DNA from: a virus | Length of the DNA stretch: 28,283 bases | Direction: 5' to 3' (one strand) | IMG/VR virus record: IMGVR_UViG_3300043539_001392 | Coordinates: 1 to 28,283 of that record | Shown: in pieces, positions 25,456 through 28,283 of the stretch | How positions within the stretch are numbered: position 1 is the first letter of the stretch | How the letters are laid out: each line of letters starts with the position of its first letter | Translations under genes and position numbers: made by a program | Notes under the pieces: generated by a model | The model's database searches: none | What the model was told of the DNA's origin: nothing | Seen by the model: the letters and a program-made list of their open reading frames with translations, nothing else

Positions 25456-26435
25456 AAACTATTTTCGTAAGCATTGCTTCATATAGAGATAAACTTCTTT
25501 TAGCAACTCTGAACTCATTAAGGCAAAATGAGTCTGGTCGAAATAAGATCGTTTATGGTGTTTTCGAACAGACCAAAAAAGAAGACAGTTTAGAGACAAA
25601 AGCACCAGAGTTGCTAGACAATGCTGCGATTCGATACAAAAGAATAGACCCAGAATATGCTGATGGAGTCGTCTGGGCTCGAGCAATCAACGCCATGCAG
25701 CACTATGATGAAGAGTTTTTCTATCAGATCGACTCTCATATGCTCTTTGATAAAGACTGGGATAACACTCTTTTGTGGGACTATCAACAAGCATCTAGGC
25801 TTGCAAATAACCCTAAAGTTATTTTAACAACAGGCACGAAGAATTTCGAGTATTTCTCAAATTATATCACAAAACATACACTAACTCGTGATATAACAGT
25901 GAATTTTAAGTATTGGCAATTTGATAAGGAATTATGTCTAAAGGTTCATGGTCCTTGGATTGCCGCGACTGATACTGTTGTTCCTGGAATCCATACGATC
26001 GCAGGTAACTTTTTCGCACCTGCTACCTGGATTAAAGATGTCGGATTCAACACTAGATTGTTTTTTGAGTATGAAGAACAATATATGTCTCTTACATCCA
26101 TATTGGCTGGATATAAAATCTATCATCAGAGAAAGATCCAATGCTATCATTATCTGGATTCTGCGAAATCAACAACTCGCCAAGAGAACGATCCAGTTCG
26201 TCCGTCGAAGATCTTTGACAATAAGAAGCGAGAGAAGGAGGAATTTATCAATTATATATACTCTTTAGGTGAGGAGAAACTTGAAGAATATCGAAGATTG
26301 ACAGGAGTTGATTATATAAATAGAAAATTAGAAGAGCGCGCAATCACCAGAACCGTTCCTCCAACAATTCCTGTTGATTGGGAATTGCCTCAACCACCAG
26401 AACCAGCAAAAGACGAAGAGAAAAATGAGCCTTGA
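25452..26435 (+). CDS. GT60-like glycosyltransferase (Skp1 hydroxyproline GlcNAc-transferase family)
   Basis: A 327-aa glycosyltransferase with the landmarks of Pfam GlcNAc (PF11397, CAZy GT60). These are the N-terminal IFVSIASYRDKLLLATLNSL (4-23), YGVFEQ, then DGVVWARAINA before the metal/nucleotide motif FFYQIDSHMLFDKDWD (Asp94-Ser95-His96 in place of DXD). The acceptor/catalytic side has GNFFAPATWIKDVGFN and LFFEYEEQYM (Glu208, Glu209), then AGYKIYHQRKIQCYHYL (His233). The characterised members in Dictyostelium and Toxoplasma transfer GlcNAc from UDP-GlcNAc to a hydroxyproline of Skp1. No signal or membrane segment is visible, as expected for a cytoplasmic enzyme of this family. The last 35 residues are Pro/Glu-rich (VPPTIPVDWELPQPPEP). 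It shares an operon with a prolyl-hydroxylase-like gene, so modification of hydroxyproline on a fibre is the best guess. The sugar and target are unproven. Confidence 0.85.
   Translation: MKTIFVSIASYRDKLLLATLNSLRQNESGRNKIVYGVFEQTKKEDSLETKAPELLDNAAIRYKRIDPEYADGVVWARAINAMQHYDEEFFYQIDSHMLFDKDWDNTLLWDYQQASRLANNPKVILTTGTKNFEYFSNYITKHTLTRDITVNFKYWQFDKELCLKVHGPWIAATDTVVPGIHTIAGNFFAPATWIKDVGFNTRLFFEYEEQYMSLTSILAGYKIYHQRKIQCYHYLDSAKSTTRQENDPVRPSKIFDNKKREKEEFINYIYSLGEEKLEEYRRLTGVDYINRKLEERAITRTVPPTIPVDWELPQPPEPAKDEEKNEP
26315..26322 (+). promoter_or_regulatory. Possible internal late promoter (TATAAATA)
   Basis: An exact TATAAATA lies inside the 3' end of the glycosyltransferase gene, 103 bp before ATG 26425. 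It could serve the unknown gene and the fibre genes after it, but it encodes Tyr-Ile-Asn in an AT-rich gene and may be chance. Confidence 0.3.
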
Positions 26436-27111
26436 AAATGATTTTAAAGAAGTATTTTCATATTCAATGCATGCTGGTGGTGGGACCAATCTAAATTTCG
26501 ATGACATTGATAAAAATCTCTATAATACTCGAAAAATTGATCGATACTTTCTAGAAGGTATCAAGATCGACCCAAAGATCCACTCTACTCAAATGTTTTT
26601 AGCCAATAGTTTTTATTTTCTAGTGGCTGGAGAGATTGATATTAAATATCAAGACGGATCCGACGATCGCGTTTCTGGTTCTTATTATAATTCGAATGAT
26701 TGGGTTTCCTATAAAAAATTCTGGACTGAGAATAAGCCATGTAAGATTATTCCTTCTCAGAATGCATGTTTATATAAAATTCAGAGAATAAAAGAAATAC
26801 AGAATGATTCGCCTCTCAACGATCTATCAAACTTAAATGTGATAGTTAAAAAAGTGAGTGCAGATAACGTTTCTTTCACTACAACAGGTAATAGCATTCT
26901 TCTAGTGTTTAATGCTAGCATGGAAGAATTTACTTTAAGAAATGAAACAATTGTGTTTAATACCTCAACTGAATCTGATTATTGCGAAATTCTTATTGAC
27001 AAGAATCCGCAGTTTATAAAATTTAAAAATTATTATAGATTCTCAGTTAACGGAAATTGCACATTTTCTACTGCAAACTCTTGTCATTTAGTTTTGTTGA
27101 CACCAAAGTAA
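26425..27111 (+). CDS. Unknown protein at end of modification operon, possible cupin-like fold
   Basis: A 228-aa protein that I do not recognise. I choose ATG 26425 (ribosome site GAAGAG at 26415-26420) over in-frame codons further upstream inside the glycosyltransferase gene; this leaves an 11-bp overlap. The N-terminal half has HSTQMFLANSFYFLVAGEID followed by IKYQDGSD, then CKIIPSQNACLYKIQRI, a spacing of strands and turns that recalls cupin/jelly-roll proteins. The C-terminal half is beta-rich with Asn/Phe/Thr (FTLRNETIVFNTSTES, FKNYYRFSVNGNCTFS). No metal-binding triad can be assigned. The coupling to the GT60-like gene suggests a shared pathway, but it could equally be a structural protein. 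Confidence 0.65.
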   Translation: MSLENDFKEVFSYSMHAGGGTNLNFDDIDKNLYNTRKIDRYFLEGIKIDPKIHSTQMFLANSFYFLVAGEIDIKYQDGSDDRVSGSYYNSNDWVSYKKFWTENKPCKIIPSQNACLYKIQRIKEIQNDSPLNDLSNLNVIVKKVSADNVSFTTTGNSILLVFNASMEEFTLRNETIVFNTSTESDYCEILIDKNPQFIKFKNYYRFSVNGNCTFSTANSCHLVLLTPK

Positions 27112-27127
27112 AGAATAGGAAAATAGC

Positions 27128-27466
27128 ATGGCAAGTCAAGTAGAATTATTTTGCGATCAAGGATCTACATTTTCCTACACGATAGATATTGCAAATGACG
27201 ACGGCACAAAAATTAATGTTGCTGGATATTCATTCTCATCATCTATTCGTAAATCATATTATTCAAATAAAGTTGCTGCGAATTTAACCGTGGCAACTAC
27301 AGACGCCGCAAACGGAAACGTTGCATTATCTATGAATGCAGCAACTACAGCAAACATTAAAGCTGGCAGATATCTTTATGACGTTAGAATGGTAGACACA
27401 TCAAATGTTGTTACACGTGTGATTGAAGGAGTCATTACTGTCTACCCACAAGTAACAAAGTCATAA
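27128..27466 (+). CDS. Small beta-rich tail protein
   Basis: A 112-aa protein of a type common beside fibre genes in marine T4-like phages. Its start is SQVELFCDQGSTFSYTIDIA; then come a Tyr/Phe-rich strand (INVAGYSFSSSIRKSYYSN), AATTANIKAGRYLYDVRMVD and a C-terminal strand (RVIEGVITVYPQVT). The length and the order of strands suggest a single immunoglobulin-like or BppU-N-like sandwich domain, perhaps an adaptor for the following fibre. AGGA at about 27117-27120 precedes ATG 27128. The next gene begins 4 bp after its stop. The virion location is inferred from context. Confidence 0.72.
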   Translation: MASQVELFCDQGSTFSYTIDIANDDGTKINVAGYSFSSSIRKSYYSNKVAANLTVATTDAANGNVALSMNAATTANIKAGRYLYDVRMVDTSNVVTRVIEGVITVYPQVTKS

Positions 27467-27470
27467 AGAA

Positions 27471-28283
27471 ATGAAGGTAACGGTTGGATCAAATAGTAAT
27501 ACATCATTCCAACCAGCAACAGACAGAGGTTCTGGTGCTGCCATAACTGTCAATCCACCTGCAGGTTCTACTGTTAAAATCTCAACAGTTGGTGGTGCTG
27601 GCACAGGACCTGCATACGATCAAGCAAACATTGCTAGATCTACTGCGAATAGTGCTTATGGACAAGCCAACGCTGCATACAATGCGGCAAATAGCGCCAA
27701 AGTCACGGTGTATGCAAATAGTGGTGCAGCCAACGCAACCACACAAAATATTAATTTTGTAAACACATCGTCGATTCTTGTCACAGTTGCAAATACAAAC
27801 GGAAATGCAAATATTTCGTTTGCAGTCACTGGTGCTGCTGCTGGTGATGCGTATGATCAAGCAAATGCGGCAAGAGACCAAGCAAATACAGCACTTAATG
27901 TTGCTAATGGCGCATATAGTCAAGCCAACGGAGCATATGCCCAAGCAAATGGTGCTTACTCGCAAGCAAACGGAGCATATAATCAGGCTAATGGTGCATA
28001 TGCTCAAGCCAATGGTGCATATGCTCAGGCTAATGGAGCATACTCTCAAGCAAATAGTGCTTACAATCAAGCCAATGATGCATACAGTCAAGCGAATGCT
28101 GGATATGCAACTGCTAATGCGGCTTATGCGACAGCAAACACTAAATTAAGTTTATCTGGTGGTACAATTACAGGACCAATTAGTGGATTAGGAAATTCTA
28201 AACTAGACCTTACTACTTTCGGAGCCAACACCGCATATCTAACAACTACTGATAATGATTCTACTGCATTGTTTATGGGAGCG
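27471..28283 (+). CDS. Second Ala-heptad tail fibre (3' partial)
   Basis: An open frame of 271 codons from ATG 27471 continues past the window end. The first 45 residues are a short N-terminal region (MKVTVGSNSNTSFQPATDRG, then AITVNPPAGSTVKI). Next come a few heptads (AYDQANI, AYGQANA) and a copy of the shared module (NINFVNTSSILVTV through GNANISF, about 88-120). A long, regular run of heptads of the type AYAQANG and AYSQANG follows (about 126-223). After it, KLSLSGGTITGPISG matches the short LSGGTITG motif common in phage fibres, where the sequence turns to a folded domain. It is related to the 474-aa fibre upstream; the distal domain lies outside the window. Confidence 0.85.
   Translation, partial: MKVTVGSNSNTSFQPATDRGSGAAITVNPPAGSTVKISTVGGAGTGPAYDQANIARSTANSAYGQANAAYNAANSAKVTVYANSGAANATTQNINFVNTSSILVTVANTNGNANISFAVTGAAAGDAYDQANAARDQANTALNVANGAYSQANGAYAQANGAYSQANGAYNQANGAYAQANGAYAQANGAYSQANSAYNQANDAYSQANAGYATANAAYATANTKLSLSGGTITGPISGLGNSKLDLTTFGANTAYLTTTDNDSTALFMGA
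27846..28142 (+). repeat. Ala-heptad coding repeat array in second fibre
   Basis: About fourteen 21-bp units encode near-identical heptads (AYSQANG, AYAQANG, AYNQANG). It is more regular than the array in the first heptad fibre and could exchange with it by recombination. Confidence 0.88.

Noticed and set aside
22101-27111. Repeat and modification genes as a host-derived or inserted mobile cassette
   Set aside because: There are no flanking inverted or direct repeats, transposase, integrase or tRNA, and no obvious change of codon style. The heptad arrays could allow exchange, but insertion is not shown.
27582-28091. Reverse-strand Cys/Ile-rich frame opposite the second heptad fibre
   Set aside because: A repeat artefact. 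The + strand frame is open from 27471 to the window edge and has fibre motifs.
1-28283. CRISPR array or tRNA genes
   Set aside because: The repeats present are all in-frame coding repeats, without regular unique spacers. No cloverleaf-like sequence was seen by eye in the gaps, which are all too short.

Overview
This window is part of the virion-structure region of a tailed phage of the T4 superfamily. The sequence is AT-rich (estimated by eye, not counted). Every gene lies on the + strand, packed with 1-4 bp overlaps or short gaps, and the baseplate genes are the versions typical of marine (cyanophage/pelagiphage-like) T4-type myoviruses. Two sites match the T4 late-promoter box TATAAATA exactly (3088 and 22101) and sit in intergenic gaps, which suggests gp55-type late transcription. 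The host cannot be read from the sequence; a marine bacterium is the best guess.

Layout. 1-3087: baseplate hub, with the 3' part of a gp27-like hub protein and a gp5-like spike whose lytic module is a C-terminal CHAP-like domain instead of the internal T4 lysozyme. 3120-9841: wedge proteins gp25, gp6, a large protein in the gp7 position, and an enlarged gp8. 9852-16118: two large proteins, the first a DUF4815 protein and the second apparently the C-terminal half of the same family, followed by a 74-aa coiled-coil protein. 16344-23301: host-facing proteins, namely an Ala-heptad-repeat fibre, a small Trp-repeat protein, a 1229-aa collagen-like/beta-helix fibre, and a strange 389-aa protein built of exact 36-residue modules.

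23326-27111 is the most interesting part: an apparent operon with a 2-oxoglutarate/Fe(II) prolyl-hydroxylase-like enzyme, two related DUF6065-like proteins, a glycosyltransferase resembling GT60 (the Skp1 hydroxyproline GlcNAc-transferase family), and an unknown 228-aa protein. In Dictyostelium and Toxoplasma a prolyl 4-hydroxylase and a GT60 enzyme act in sequence, one making hydroxyproline and the other adding GlcNAc to it. Finding both next to a collagen-like fibre and a Pro-rich repeat protein suggests a phage-encoded system that hydroxylates and then glycosylates its own fibres. This is inference, but each enzyme call rests on visible motifs.

27128-28283: a small tail protein and the start of a second Ala-heptad fibre that runs off the window. 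There is no tRNA, CRISPR, IS element or integrase, and no gene-free stretch over 300 bases. The longest gap is 84 bp (22048-22131) and holds a late promoter.
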